From positions 1,116,001 through 1,180,000 of the forward strand of contig NZ_CP017886.1 of NCBI RefSeq assembly GCF_001874645.1: a stretch of 64,000 bases of DNA, read 5' to 3'. Shown here piece by piece: positions 15,782 to 24,729 of the stretch. The notes under the pieces were generated by a model, which was not told where the DNA came from, searched no databases, and worked only from the letters and a program-made list of their open reading frames with translations. A program made the position numbers and the translations under genes. Every line of letters begins with the position of its first letter. Positions within the stretch are counted from its first letter, which is position 1. Source of the stretch: Pseudomonas frederiksbergensis. GTDB taxonomy: Bacteria > Pseudomonadota > Gammaproteobacteria > Pseudomonadales > Pseudomonadaceae.

Positions 15782-16546
15782 TTACTTCAGGTTGCCGCTG
15801 AGGAACTGCTGCAAACGCTCGCTCTTCGGATTGCCAAGCACGTCTTCAGGCGCGCCCTCTTCCTCCACCCGCCCCTGATGCAGGAACAGCACTTGATTCG
15901 AGACTTTGCGGGCGAAGCTCATTTCATGGGTCACCATGATCATGGTCCGGCCTTCTTCAGCCAGGCCCTGGATTACCTTGAGCACTTCGCCCACCAGTTC
16001 CGGGTCCAGCGCCGAGGTCGGTTCGTCGAACAGCATGACTTCCGGCTCCATCGCCAGGGCGCGGGCAATGGCCACCCGCTGTTGCTGACCACCCGACAGG
16101 AACGCCGGGTACTGATCCGCCACTCGGGCCGGCAGGCCGACCTTGTCCAGATAACGACGGGCGCGGTCTTCAGCATCTTTCTTGCTGACACCCAGCACCC
16201 GGCGCGGGGCCATGGTGATGTTTTCCAGCACGGTCATGTGGCCCCACAGGTTGAAGTGCTGGAACACCATCGCCAGACGGGTGCGCAGTCGTTGCAGTTC
16301 AGCATCGTCGGCCACGCGCATGCCATGGTGGTCTTTGACCATGCGAATCTGCTTGCCGTCCAGGCTCATGGCGCCGTCGTTGGGTGTTTCGAGAAAGTTG
16401 ATGCAGCGCAAAAAGGTACTTTTGCCCGAGCCGCTGGCGCCGATCAGGCTGATCACGTCACCGGTGTTGGCCTTCAGGGAAACGCCCTTGAGCACTTCGT
16501 GGCTACCGTAACTCTTGTGTAGTTCTTCAACAGTCAATTTGTACAT
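15782..16546 (-). CDS. hisP: Amino-acid ABC transporter ATPase, HisP type
   Basis: A 254-residue ABC ATPase of the polar amino-acid uptake group. Walker A is GASGSGKST (~residue 38), the signature is [15 protein letters not shown] (~155), and Walker B is [14 protein letters not shown] (~175). The HGMRV insert and the length fit HisP of the histidine/lysine/arginine/ornithine importer. The ATG at 16546 is chosen because a GAGG lies 11 bases upstream, while the earlier in-frame ATG is too close to it. It is the last gene of hisJ-hisQ-hisM-hisP. It energises import from the cytoplasmic side of the inner membrane. Confidence 0.85.
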   Translation of the reverse strand: MYKLTVEELHKSYGSHEVLKGVSLKANTGDVISLIGASGSGKSTFLRCINFLETPNDGAMSLDGKQIRMVKDHHGMRVADDAELQRLRTRLAMVFQHFNLWGHMTVLENITMAPRRVLGVSKKDAEDRARRYLDKVGLPARVADQYPAFLSGGQQQRVAIARALAMEPEVMLFDEPTSALDPELVGEVLKVIQGLAEEGRTMIMVTHEMSFARKVSNQVLFLHQGRVEEEGAPEDVLGNPKSERLQQFLSGNLK

Positions 16547-16623
16547 GTGCGCAATCATCCTCTAAGGGAAAATGGGTCGCCGCGGCGTAGACGTCGCAAC
16601 CGGCGACAAAGCCTGTGGCCTGA

Positions 16624-17334
16624 TTAGTGAGCCGGGCCAAGAAAGGCCAGCCAACGACGCTCGGCAATGCGGAACAGCCCGACCAGCGCAAAGGTGACCA
16701 ACAGGTAGATCAGCGCGGTAATACCGAACGATTGAAAGGTCAAAAAGGTCGCCGAGTTGGCATCCCGCGCCACTTTCAAAATGTCCGGGACGGTGGCGGT
16801 GAAGGCCACGGTGGTCGAGTGCAACATCAGGATCACTTCGTTGCTGTAGTACGGCAACGAGCGACGCAGGGCCGACGGCATGATCACGTAGGCATAGAGC
16901 TTCCAACCCGTCAGGCCATAGGCCTTGGCCGCTTCGACTTCGCCGTGGTTCATGCTGCGAATCGCCCCGGCGAAAATCTCCGTGGTGTAGGCGCAGGTGT
17001 TCAGGGCAAAGGCGAGGATGGTGCAGTTCATCGCATCGCGAAAGAACGCATCGAGCACCGGCTGCGCGCGGACCGCTGCCAGGCTGTAGATCCCGGTGTA
17101 GCAAATCAGCAGCTGGATATACAGCGGCGTGCCGCGAAACAGGTAGGTGTAGAACTGCACCGGCCAACGCACGTAGAGCTTGTTGGAAACCCGGGCAATC
17201 GACAGGGGAACCGACACCAGAAAACCAATGAAGATCGAGGCGCTGAGCAGCCACAGGGTCATGGCCAGGCCGGTGATGTGGTAACCGTCGCTATAGAGGA
17301 AAGGCTTCCAGTAGTCCTGCAGTAATTCGATCAT
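16624..17334 (-). CDS. hisM: Amino-acid ABC transporter permease, HisM type
   Basis: A 236-residue inner-membrane permease of the HisMQ family with about five membrane helices. The EAA-loop is visible as MNHGEVEAAKAYGLTGWKLY near residue 148. The start overlaps the HisQ stop (ATGA at 17331-17334), which implies translational coupling. It pairs with the HisQ-type permease to form the heterodimeric channel. The HisP gene begins 78 bases further on. Confidence 0.85.
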   Translation of the reverse strand: MIELLQDYWKPFLYSDGYHITGLAMTLWLLSASIFIGFLVSVPLSIARVSNKLYVRWPVQFYTYLFRGTPLYIQLLICYTGIYSLAAVRAQPVLDAFFRDAMNCTILAFALNTCAYTTEIFAGAIRSMNHGEVEAAKAYGLTGWKLYAYVIMPSALRRSLPYYSNEVILMLHSTTVAFTATVPDILKVARDANSATFLTFQSFGITALIYLLVTFALVGLFRIAERRWLAFLGPAH

Positions 17335-18059
17335 CGTACCGCCTCCCGAGAGCCTGCCGCGTAATGCCGTTCGAGCCAGCGCAGGACATAGTTCGAAGCG
17401 CTGGTAATCACCAGGTAGATCAGCGCTGCCAACACCAGAAAAAAGAACAGTTGATAGGTGCTTTTACCGGCGTCCTGAGCGGCCTTTACCAGGTCCGCCA
17501 GGCCGATGATCGACACCAGCGCGGTGGCCTTGAGGATCACCATCCAGTTATTGCCGATGCCCGGCAGGGCGAAGCGCATCATTTGCGGGAACACGACGAA
17601 GCGAAAGCGCTGAGCACGGCTCAAGCCGTAAGCGGTGGCCGCTTCCATCTGCCCGCGGGGCACAGCGAGGATCGCGCCACGAAAGGTCTCGGTGAAGTAC
17701 GCTCCGTAGATAAAGCCCAGGGTGATGATCCCTGCGGCGAACGGATCGATCTCGATGTATTCCCAGCCCAGCGCCTCGGTGAAACTGGTCAACCAGGTTT
17801 GCAGGCTGTAGAAAATCAGCAGCATCAGCACCAGGTCCGGCACCCCGCGAATCAGCGTGGTGTAGAGCTGGGCCGGAATCCGCAACAGTTTGACGCTGGA
17901 GAGTTTGGCACTGGCGCCGATCAGGCCGAGCAGAACGCTCAACAACAGCGACAATATCGATAACTTGACGGTCATCCAGGAGCCTTCCAGCAACAGAGGG
18001 CCGAACCCCTTCAAGCTGAATGCGGAGAGCCCGAGTGTCTGCAAAAGTGCTTCGAACAT
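17331..18059 (-). CDS. hisQ: Amino-acid ABC transporter permease, HisQ type
   Basis: A 242-residue inner-membrane permease. The EAA-type loop is VPRGQMEAATAYGLSRAQRF near residue 133, with five predicted helices. It is the first permease gene after hisJ and follows a terminator-like hairpin at 18081-18110. The binding-protein gene is therefore likely transcribed in excess over the membrane genes. Confidence 0.85.
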   Translation of the reverse strand: MFEALLQTLGLSAFSLKGFGPLLLEGSWMTVKLSILSLLLSVLLGLIGASAKLSSVKLLRIPAQLYTTLIRGVPDLVLMLLIFYSLQTWLTSFTEALGWEYIEIDPFAAGIITLGFIYGAYFTETFRGAILAVPRGQMEAATAYGLSRAQRFRFVVFPQMMRFALPGIGNNWMVILKATALVSIIGLADLVKAAQDAGKSTYQLFFFLVLAALIYLVITSASNYVLRWLERHYAAGSREAVR

Positions 18060-18080
18060 AATTTCGGAACCTATAGCGAT

Positions 18081-18110
18081 AAAAAAGCGCCCGTCCCGAG
18101 GACGGGCACC
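18081..18110 (-). terminator. Attenuating terminator between hisJ and hisQ
   Basis: On the minus strand, GCCCGTCC-TCG-GGACGGGC is followed by GCTTTTTT. It lies just after the hisJ stop and before hisQ, a common arrangement that lowers permease expression relative to the periplasmic binding protein. Confidence 0.75.
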
Positions 18111-18116
18111 GGGGCC

Positions 18117-18896
18117 TTACTTGCCGCTGTAGAGACTCAGATCACCGAAGTGTTTCTTCGAGATCGCGTCGTAGGTGCCGTTGTCGTGTAACGCCTGGAT
18201 GCCTTTATCGAGAAGGGCCTTGAGCTCTGTGTTGCCTTTGGCGATACCCACTGCTGTTTTAGCGGGCAACAATTCGCTGTCGATCGGTTTGCTGACCTCG
18301 AAATCAGCCCCTTGCGGCGACTTCAAAAAGCTCAGTTTGGCTTGCAGCATGTCCTGAATCGTGGCGTCGAGGCGACCGGACATCAAGTCAGCGTAAACCT
18401 GGTCCTGGTTGGCGTAGGCCTTGGTTTCTACCCCGGCCTTGTCCAGCACAGCCTTGGCGTAGGCTTCCTGGATGGTGCCTTGCTCGTAGCCGACCTTTTT
18501 ACCCTTGAGCGAGGCCACGTCAGAAACGCCGGAGCCTTTCTTGTAGACCAGTGCGGTCGGGCCGGAGAACAGCTCGCTGGAGAAGTCGATGACTTTCTCA
18601 CGGGCCGGAGTCACGGTCATGGAGGAGATCACGCCGTCGAACTTGTTGGCCTTCAGGCCTGGAATCGTGCCGTCGAAATCGCTCTCGACCCATTTGCACT
18701 TGACCTTCAGCTCGGCGCAGATCGCGTTGCCCAGATCAATATCGAAGCCCGTCAGGCTGCCATCGGCCGCTTTGGACTCGAACGGTGCGTAAGACGCATC
18801 AACACCAAAACGCAGCTCTTTGTATTCCTTGGCCGTGGCTACGCCTGCGGCCATGCACAGAGTCAAAGCAGAAAGGGTCAGCAATGTTCTTTTCAT
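18117..18896 (-). CDS. hisJ: Periplasmic amino-acid-binding protein, HisJ type
   Basis: A 259-residue periplasmic binding protein (solute-binding family 3). A signal peptide ends at VATAKEYKE near residue 22. LRFGVDASYAPFESKAADGS and GFDIDLGNAICAELKVKC are the usual opening of the LAO/HisJ group, and DGVISSMTVTPAREK follows near 88. The ATG at 18896 is chosen over a TTG nine bases upstream because AGGAA is correctly spaced. The ligand is probably histidine or a basic amino acid. A HutC-like operator 160 bases upstream favours histidine (inference). The arginine-specific AotJ is a close alternative, but no argR gene follows this operon. Confidence 0.82.
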   Translation of the reverse strand: MKRTLLTLSALTLCMAAGVATAKEYKELRFGVDASYAPFESKAADGSLTGFDIDLGNAICAELKVKCKWVESDFDGTIPGLKANKFDGVISSMTVTPAREKVIDFSSELFSGPTALVYKKGSGVSDVASLKGKKVGYEQGTIQEAYAKAVLDKAGVETKAYANQDQVYADLMSGRLDATIQDMLQAKLSFLKSPQGADFEVSKPIDSELLPAKTAVGIAKGNTELKALLDKGIQALHDNGTYDAISKKHFGDLSLYSGK

Positions 18897-19434
18897 TATT
18901 ATCAATTCCTAAAACCATTACGGGCGCTTGTGGCGAATGGGTGCTGTAACTGGAATGCATGCAACGCTGTGAACCTGAACCAAATTCTCAAGTACGTGCT
19001 TTAAAGCCATCTTGTGCGTCAACGCCTCCTGGCGACTCCAACGCACACACGCTTACTTGTACATACAAGCATATGCAATCAACCAGCCAACTCGCTGAAC
19101 GGCAGCTAAAGAAAGCGTGTAAAGCAAAAGGAAGGCCTCTGGAGCAGGGCTTTGGGGGGTGACCTGAAAATTCTCGAGGGTTGTTGAGCCGCGTTCGTGG
19201 GTGTTACCTGAGCCACGTTTTGCGTCGTGCTGGTGCATCCGGTAACAACTTTTGAGGGGGCATTACGTGTGGAAATAACCCGCAGTGGGGCAGCCAACGT
19301 CACCATCGGGGAAGTGTTGGGAGGCTGCAAACCGGCCGCTCGGATATGTCTTTGTAGACCGGGTCAGCACTGCAGAGCAGTGAGGACAAGCGTCACTTAG
19401 GTGCCAGCCTTGCAGGCAATGCCGTAGTCGAACG
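18897..19434. other. hisJ promoter region
   Basis: About 540 bases between hisJ and the Tad locus. It contains the HutC-like palindrome at 19056-19069 and no credible gene; the short frames here lack ribosome sites. Composition changes around 19.15 kb toward the Tad side. Confidence 0.5.
19056..19069 (-). promoter_or_regulatory. HutC-like operator upstream of hisJ
   Basis: CTTGTACATACAAG, which on the minus strand is CTTGTATGTACAAG. It is a perfect inverted repeat with a two-base centre. From memory this equals the operator reported for the histidine-utilisation repressor HutC in Pseudomonas. It sits 160 bases before the hisJ start. Confidence 0.6.
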
Positions 19435-20757
19435 TTAGATCGCATTTGGCGGGATCAGTCGCGGTTTCGTCAGCGCGTATGAGATGGTTTTGAATGCCGT
19501 ACTCAGGTTGACGTTCCCCCCGGCTGCGTTCGGGCACGTGTCAGAGAAAAAATAGGAGGGGCCTGTTGCGATCTGTTGCATGGTGTTGCAAGGCGTCAAA
19601 TCGCTATTACCGTCGCTGCACGGCGCCGAAGTGGAACCGCCACCGATATAGGCCACGGTATAGATCAGCGTACTGGTCTGCTTGACGGTATTGGCTGCAG
19701 TAACGGCCGCCTTGCATTCCGATCCATATTGGCTTTTGTAGGTGTTGCCAAGTTGACCTTGCGATGAAGATGCATCGCCGTCGCTCATCAGGACGATCAC
19801 GTCTTGCCCGGGCGGCGACTGCCCTTGTGACATGCTCAGCAAGGCTGCCTGCGCGGAAGAAATCGCTTGAGTAAAATACGTGCCTAAACCGCCAATTGCC
19901 TGGATGCCGCCGCAGCCGCCTACCCCTAGCGCCTGCGCAATGCTTGAACTCGTGTTGATTTGGCCGTTTTTGAGAAAGCCGGAACTGAGCCCGGAGACTT
20001 GATAGGTGGCGCCGCTCGTTACAACTCCCTGCGCCACAGCCGAGTAACTACTGGCTATAGATTGATTCGAGCCGCATGAAAAGTTGCTACTTGCTGCGAG
20101 CGGCGGGTAGGTCATCAAGCCCACGTTATCGCCAGCGTTCGTCAAGTTGTTAATGAGTGTCAGTGCCGCCTGCTGGGAACATTGGAGTCGGGTCAGTGAC
20201 TTTCCATTTGCCCCTGGGCAATTAGCGTCGGAGGTATTCATCGATCCTGTGGTGTCGAGCAAAATAATGACATTGTATTTGGTTGGCACGGCTCCGCCGC
20301 CGGCTACAGCCTTCGAGGCAGCGGTAATTTGCATTGAAGGGAAACCAAATACCTGGGAAAAGTAGAGCGGCACCGTCGCTTGCTGTACTACCTGGATACC
20401 ATTGAATTTCGACACTGCTCCGGCTGCGGGCAACTGAGCATTGACCAATTGCAGACCTGTGATGCTGGCCGGCGACACCGTGACGTTGGCAGGCAACGTG
20501 TTGTTCCCCTGTCCGGCGGAGTACGCGGCGGCATTCGTTTGCGCCGTTGCAAACGAACTGTTCCAAAGGTCGGCGGCTCCGGCCAGCGCGGCAGCATCAG
20601 TGGCGGCCTGTAAGCGCTTCTGATTGTAGAGAACGTAGCCAGCATCGACGCTCAGGGCGACAAACCCCAGCAGGACGGCCATCGATAGGGCTGCCAAGAC
20701 AACCACTGAGCCACGTTGGTGGCCCATGGTCTGCTGCCGGTTAGACATTCTTGACAT
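19435..20757 (-). CDS. tadG: TadG-like pilus-associated protein with vWA domain
   Basis: A 440-residue protein that begins with a basic, then hydrophobic TadG/TadE-type N-terminus (RGSVVVLAALSMAVLLGFVALSVDAGYV) ending in a short coil with DAAALAGA, the classic TadG motif. From ~residue 165 a von Willebrand A domain follows: NVIILLDTTGSMN carries the MIDAS residues and DVIVLMSDGDAS is the second metal strand. TadG anchors or displays at the surface with the minor pseudopilins of Flp pili. The ATG at 20757 has AGGAG nine bases upstream. It is the third gene of the minus-strand unit after two TadE-like genes, 41 bases after the second. Confidence 0.85.
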   Translation of the reverse strand: MSRMSNRQQTMGHQRGSVVVLAALSMAVLLGFVALSVDAGYVLYNQKRLQAATDAAALAGAADLWNSSFATAQTNAAAYSAGQGNNTLPANVTVSPASITGLQLVNAQLPAAGAVSKFNGIQVVQQATVPLYFSQVFGFPSMQITAASKAVAGGGAVPTKYNVIILLDTTGSMNTSDANCPGANGKSLTRLQCSQQAALTLINNLTNAGDNVGLMTYPPLAASSNFSCGSNQSIASSYSAVAQGVVTSGATYQVSGLSSGFLKNGQINTSSSIAQALGVGGCGGIQAIGGLGTYFTQAISSAQAALLSMSQGQSPPGQDVIVLMSDGDASSSQGQLGNTYKSQYGSECKAAVTAANTVKQTSTLIYTVAYIGGGSTSAPCSDGNSDLTPCNTMQQIATGPSYFFSDTCPNAAGGNVNLSTAFKTISYALTKPRLIPPNAI

Positions 20758-20798
20758 AAGGGTGTACTCCTTGAGTTGAGGGATTTGATCAGGAGTAT

Positions 20799-21254
20799 TC
20801 ACTGCGCTCGCTCTACGACGGTGAAGCTCAGTGACGAAGGGAGCAGGTTCGTAATACCGGGAAAAGACCCTGTGAAAAGGGGCTTATAAGGGGAGTACGT
20901 CACCGTTACCGTGGCATTAGTGACTGCCCCATTCAGCACTGCATTGTTCAGGCCGACCGCGCAAGTAGCGTCAGCGCTGCATGAGGCGTTCCCCACGGAA
21001 GTCGAGTACGACAGATTCGCTACGGTCAAGTAGGCCGCCGATTTCTGTATCTGCGTTTTGGTGTCCGTGTAGGGGGTGGTTGTCCCGCGCTGGCTTGCGA
21101 AGAAGCGCGCGCCTGACGACGCGACATTCATGACCATCACGGTGTTAACGAGCAACCAGCCAAACTCCGCAAGGCAGAAGAACAATAAAATGAGCAATGG
21201 GGCCACGAGGGAGAACTCGATGGCCGCTATGCCTTTTTGCATCTTTCGCATCAT
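20799..21254 (-). CDS. TadE/TadF-like pseudopilin
   Basis: A 151-residue protein with the pseudopilin N-terminus KGIAAIEFSLVAPLLILLFF, in which a glycine precedes the processed helix as in TadE/TadF. It is followed by a small extracellular domain with paired cysteines (SCSADATC). The start at 21254 follows GGGGACG. It closely parallels the next upstream gene (same GARxxASQRG and TPYTDTK/TPYSDTK spacing), so the two are paralogues. The prepilin peptidase encoded at 32170 is the expected processing enzyme. Confidence 0.8.
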   Translation of the reverse strand: MMRKMQKGIAAIEFSLVAPLLILLFFCLAEFGWLLVNTVMVMNVASSGARFFASQRGTTTPYTDTKTQIQKSAAYLTVANLSYSTSVGNASCSADATCAVGLNNAVLNGAVTNATVTVTYSPYKPLFTGSFPGITNLLPSSLSFTVVERAQ

Positions 21255-21366
21255 GATCGTCCCCAACGTGGCATGGTGTTCGTCACCGATGCCCTCATAG
21301 CTCAAACGTCACACCGTTTTTGCCAGGTGTGGCCCAGTGTGGTGGTTACGACTCAACGATTGCCGG

Positions 21367-21840
21367 TTACTGCACAAGCTCCGACATTGTTGCATTCAAG
21401 CTCGGGGGCACGATTAACGCGAGGCTGCCTAATGAGCCACCCAGTACCGGAGCGAACAGGTAAGTAAGAGTAATACTGGCTTGTGTGCCGGCAGCAGGGG
21501 CCTGGCTGGCCGTGCCCAGAGCGGTGGCGCAGGCAGCGTCGCTCTGGCACGACGCTCCATTCACGGCGACGTTGATAGTCAACGTCTGATTCAGGCTTGC
21601 TAAAGGCGCGATGATTCCCGCAGCCGAAAGTACCGCGTTTTTAGTGTCTGAGTACGGGGTGGCATAACCACGCTGGGTGGCCAATAGACGTGCCCCAGTC
21701 GACGCTGCATTTGTTAACACGGCGTAGTTGTAGAACAGCCAGCCAAACTGGATGATCCCAAAGAGGAGCATCAGCAGCACCGGAAGTACGAGTGTGAACT
21801 CCACAACCGTTGCACCGGTTTCGTGCCTGGTATTCATCAT
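21367..21840 (-). CDS. tadE: TadE-like pseudopilin
   Basis: A 157-residue pseudopilin with N-terminus TGATVVEFTLVLPVLLMLLF and a following domain with STGARLLATQRGYATPYSDT, shared with its downstream paralogue. The paired cysteines are in SCQSDAAC. GGAGGGGAC lies directly before the ATG. It is the first gene of the tadE-tadE/F-tadG unit and lies 145 bases from the conserved two-box promoter at 21985-22049. It is probably a minor pilin or an assembly factor for the Flp pilus. Confidence 0.82.
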   Translation of the reverse strand: MMNTRHETGATVVEFTLVLPVLLMLLFGIIQFGWLFYNYAVLTNAASTGARLLATQRGYATPYSDTKNAVLSAAGIIAPLASLNQTLTINVAVNGASCQSDAACATALGTASQAPAAGTQASITLTYLFAPVLGGSLGSLALIVPPSLNATMSELVQ

Positions 21841-21984
21841 GTCCCCTCCCCGGCGTCACTGTCTGCCGTGAAAAACTTCACTCGCCCACGCTATTCGCCT
21901 GAACATCTGCACGGAATCACTGTTCATCAACGACAACGACTTCCTTATGTAATCAGGGCGTTTGCTTCATGCACTGCTTGTCTG

Positions 21985-22049
21985 AACCCTAGTCAACGGG
22001 CAAAAGATGGGTTAGGACTTTTTTGCCGATCACTAAAACTTTTTTGCGG
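21985..22049 (-). promoter_or_regulatory. Two-box Tad promoter for the tadE unit
   Basis: On the minus strand, two direct repeats of CGGCAAAAAAGTCCTAA type start 21 bases apart (22012-22028 and 22033-22049). About 25 bases on comes a conserved GACTAGGGTT (21985-21993) that fits a -10 region. The same layout occurs before the flp genes at 33331-33400. Confidence 0.65.
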
Positions 22050-22192
22050 CCATCAACCGCACAGCCATCGTCCCACAGGTGTTGCTCTGCCGTTTCGCAG
22101 CTCGCGTTCGCGGATTGCTGATGGGGTGTCAGTCGTTGAAGGTTTTTTGCTGCGTAATGGCATTTAGGGCTTTATGCGCTACCGTCAGATAA

Positions 22193-22216
22193 CGAAATAG
22201 CGAAATAGCGAGATAG
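22193..22216 (+). repeat. Three tandem copies of an 8-bp unit
   Basis: CGAAATAG, CGAAATAG, CGAGATAG in the leader region of rcpA, 160 bases before its start. It may be incidental, or may affect spacing in the rcpA promoter. Confidence 0.5.
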
Positions 22217-22376
22217 CTACTTGGGGCCGGTACGGGGTAATCCCGCACCAGGAAAGACCGAGGGATGACACCGATGACAAACTCGGGCGAACGCGCGTTG
22301 ACCAGAGCGGTTGCCCAAGTGATCTGCGACAGCCAGGTCTCCGGGCAAATGCTCCCATTCAGCAAGGAAGTCGTGA

Positions 22377-23618
22377 ATGAACAGTAATTCCGTGCAGGTG
22401 TTCAAGCAAGTGACGTGGGCTTTGATGATCGCAGGCTTGCCCTCGGGGGTGGCGCTGGCGGCGCCGAGCAACTGCACGGGATTGGAGCAGATGCCGTCAG
22501 TGGTCGAAGTGGGCGAAGGCATGCAGCAAGCCATGCGCTCCCCCGTGGCAATCACGCGGCTGGCGGTGGGCGACCCCAAAGTCGCCGATGTGCATCTCAA
22601 CGGCAATGATGCGTTCCTGCTGACCGGCATGGCGCCCGGTGCGACCAGCCTGATGATCTGGACGGGATGCTCCAGCGCGCCTCGCCAGAGCATGGTGTTC
22701 GTGCGCGGCAAAGCCGTTACGGCAGTGGCAGGCTCATCAGTGCTGCCTTCGGAAGATCCGCTGTTGCCAAGCCAGGTGCAGACCGATATCCGCTTCGTGG
22801 AAGTCAGCCGCACCAAATTGAAAGAGGCCAGTACCTCGATCTTCGGCAAAGGCGGCAGTTTTCTGTTCGGCTCTCCGGGCACGGTGCCCGGGGTGACGGT
22901 GGCACCCGGTCAACTCGGTAACACCATCACCAATATCCCGCTGAATAATGGCAGTTTCAATATCGGCTTTGGCGGCGGCAAGGTGCTGGGGCTGATCAAC
23001 GCCTTGGAAAACAGTGGTTTTGCCTACACCCTGGCGCGTCCAAGCCTGGTGGCACTGAGCGGGCAAAGTGCGAGCTTCCTGGCCGGTGGCGAGGTGCCAA
23101 TCCCGGTGCCCAGCAGTGGCAGTAATAATTTTTCCATCGAGTACAAGGAGTTCGGCATCCGCCTGACCCTGACCCCGACTGTGATCGGTCGCCAGCGTAT
23201 TGCCTTGAAGGTGGCGCCGGAAGTCAGTGAACTCGACTTCACCAACGGCGTGTCCATCGCTGGCACGATCGTACCGGCACTGACAATACGGCGTACCGAC
23301 ACCAGTATTTCCCTGGCAGACGGTGAGAGTTTTGTGATCAGCGGCCTGATCAGTAGCAAGAACATTTCGTCGGTCAGCAAGTTGCCTGGTCTGGGAGATA
23401 TTCCGATCCTCGGCGCATTTTTCCGCGACTCCTCGGTCAATCGCGAAGAACGCGAGTTGCTGATGGTCGTGACCCCGCACCTGGTGCAACCCCTGGCGGC
23501 CAATGCCCAGTTGCCGTCATTGCCCGGCGAGCAACTGCGCAATTACGACCCGAACTGGTTCCGTATGTATTTCCTGGAAAACGGCGACTTCGACCGTCGC
23601 AGCGGGTTATCGCAATGA
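22377..23618 (+). CDS. rcpA: RcpA/CpaC outer-membrane secretin of the Tad system
   Basis: A 413-residue secretin, close to the usual RcpA length (~416). A signal peptide ends near SGVALAAPSNC (~residue 30). A BON/N-terminal pilus domain (RLAVGDPKVADVHLNGND) follows, then the secretin core: GFAYTLARPSLVALSGQSAS (~230), a VPIPV motif, and the gate and C-terminal signature FRDSSVNREERELLMVVTPH (~360). It forms the pore for Flp pili. It is on the plus strand with TadD and a DUF3613 protein, opposite to the rest of the Tad genes, whereas in P. aeruginosa rcpA sits between rcpC and tadZ. Confidence 0.9.
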   Translation: MNSNSVQVFKQVTWALMIAGLPSGVALAAPSNCTGLEQMPSVVEVGEGMQQAMRSPVAITRLAVGDPKVADVHLNGNDAFLLTGMAPGATSLMIWTGCSSAPRQSMVFVRGKAVTAVAGSSVLPSEDPLLPSQVQTDIRFVEVSRTKLKEASTSIFGKGGSFLFGSPGTVPGVTVAPGQLGNTITNIPLNNGSFNIGFGGGKVLGLINALENSGFAYTLARPSLVALSGQSASFLAGGEVPIPVPSSGSNNFSIEYKEFGIRLTLTPTVIGRQRIALKVAPEVSELDFTNGVSIAGTIVPALTIRRTDTSISLADGESFVISGLISSKNISSVSKLPGLGDIPILGAFFRDSSVNREERELLMVVTPHLVQPLAANAQLPSLPGEQLRNYDPNWFRMYFLENGDFDRRSGLSQ

Positions 23619-23725
23619 ACCGGAACCCGAGCTTCTGTCAGGCTTCTGGGGGGAAATGCACAACCACACCGCTGAGTCATGACCTTGTCGACCTGCGGGC
23701 CTTGAACGCTTTCCAGGGGTGGAAC

Positions 23726-24463
23726 ATGAAGGCATTGATTGCTGGTTTAGGGCTACTGATGCTCGGCGGCTGCGCCACCCACAATGGGGACTCCTGGTCT
23801 TCGCTGTCAGGCCAGGGAAGCTGCTCCAAGCCGGGTTCCGATCAGGAACTGTCGTTGAGCCTGGCGGACGACATGATAAATGACGGCAAGCTGCACGCCA
23901 GCCTGGCCAATCTGCAAAGCCTGCCGGACAACCTGGAGGCCGTGCGTCTGCGCAAGGCCAAGGTCTACCGCTTACTGGGCCGTAACGAGGCCGAGCCGCT
24001 GTACAAAAGCCTGCTCGGTACTTGCCTGGCCGCTGAAGGCGAGCACGGCCTGGGGCAATTGGCGGCAGCGCGCAACAATAACGAACAGGCGCTGACTTAT
24101 CTGGAGCGGGCGGCACGGATGTCACCCACAGACGAGAAAATCCGCAACGACCTGGGCGTGGTCTACCTCAAGCAGTTGCGACTCGAAGAGGCACGTTTCG
24201 AGTTCATCACGGCCATGGAGTTGAAACAGTCCGATCAACTGGCCACGCTCAACCTGGTGACCTTGCTGATTTATCAGGACAACTGGAAGCAGGCGGCAGA
24301 GCTGGCCAACCGTGCCGGCTTGAGCCCTGAGCAAGTCAGCGATGCTCAGACCCGCGCACAGAAGCTCAAGAGTACGGGCAAGGGGCCGGCGCCCGGTGAA
24401 CGGGTAGCGGCCATACAAGATCCGTCACAACCCGATACCAACAAACCAACAACGCAGAGGTAG
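23726..24463 (+). CDS. tadD: TadD-like TPR lipoprotein
   Basis: A 245-residue lipoprotein. The lipobox is LMLGGC near residue 17, and helical tetratricopeptide-type repeats cover ~50-225 (ALTYLERAARMSPTDEKI, GVVYLKQLRLEEARFEF). TadD in other Tad systems is an outer-membrane lipoprotein that helps assemble the secretin, which fits its position 107 bases after rcpA. The ATG at 23726 is preferred over upstream in-frame codons because it gives a proper lipoprotein signal and has AGGGGTGG upstream. Confidence 0.85.
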   Translation: MKALIAGLGLLMLGGCATHNGDSWSSLSGQGSCSKPGSDQELSLSLADDMINDGKLHASLANLQSLPDNLEAVRLRKAKVYRLLGRNEAEPLYKSLLGTCLAAEGEHGLGQLAAARNNNEQALTYLERAARMSPTDEKIRNDLGVVYLKQLRLEEARFEFITAMELKQSDQLATLNLVTLLIYQDNWKQAAELANRAGLSPEQVSDAQTRAQKLKSTGKGPAPGERVAAIQDPSQPDTNKPTTQR

Positions 24464-24465
24464 TG

Positions 24466-24729
24466 ATGAAACCGAACCTACTCAGCTGCTTGGGAGTATT
24501 GCTTTTCCCACTCGCCGCACAAGCCATCGAACCCGGTCCGGCCTCCCCGCAACAGCAGGGAACCGAAATCTGGCTAGTGTTGCAGAGTGGCGGGCAGGCG
24601 GCTTCGCCCACCCTGCAATCGGCCAAGGCCGGCGAGCGGGAATTAGCGCTGCAGCGCTGGCTGGACAACTACAAGCATCCGATTCCCGAGTACTACAAAG
24701 ACACCTCGGGCCAGCAGCCGACGCAGTAG
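24466..24729 (+). CDS. DUF3613 small exported protein
   Basis: An 87-residue protein with an N-terminal signal peptide (LLSCLGVLLFPLAAQA) and a short polar domain (LVLQSGGQAASPTLQSAKAG, RWLDNYKHPIPEYY) that I recognise as the DUF3613 family of Tad loci. The ATG at 24466 is two bases after the TadD stop, with AGAGG five bases before it. It is probably periplasmic. The function is unknown. Confidence 0.75.
   Translation: MKPNLLSCLGVLLFPLAAQAIEPGPASPQQQGTEIWLVLQSGGQAASPTLQSAKAGERELALQRWLDNYKHPIPEYYKDTSGQQPTQ

Noticed and set aside
18117..18896. Calling the importer AotJQMP (arginine/ornithine)
   Set aside because: The binding protein's N-terminal half fits the HisJ group at least as well, no argR gene follows, and a HutC-like site lies upstream.
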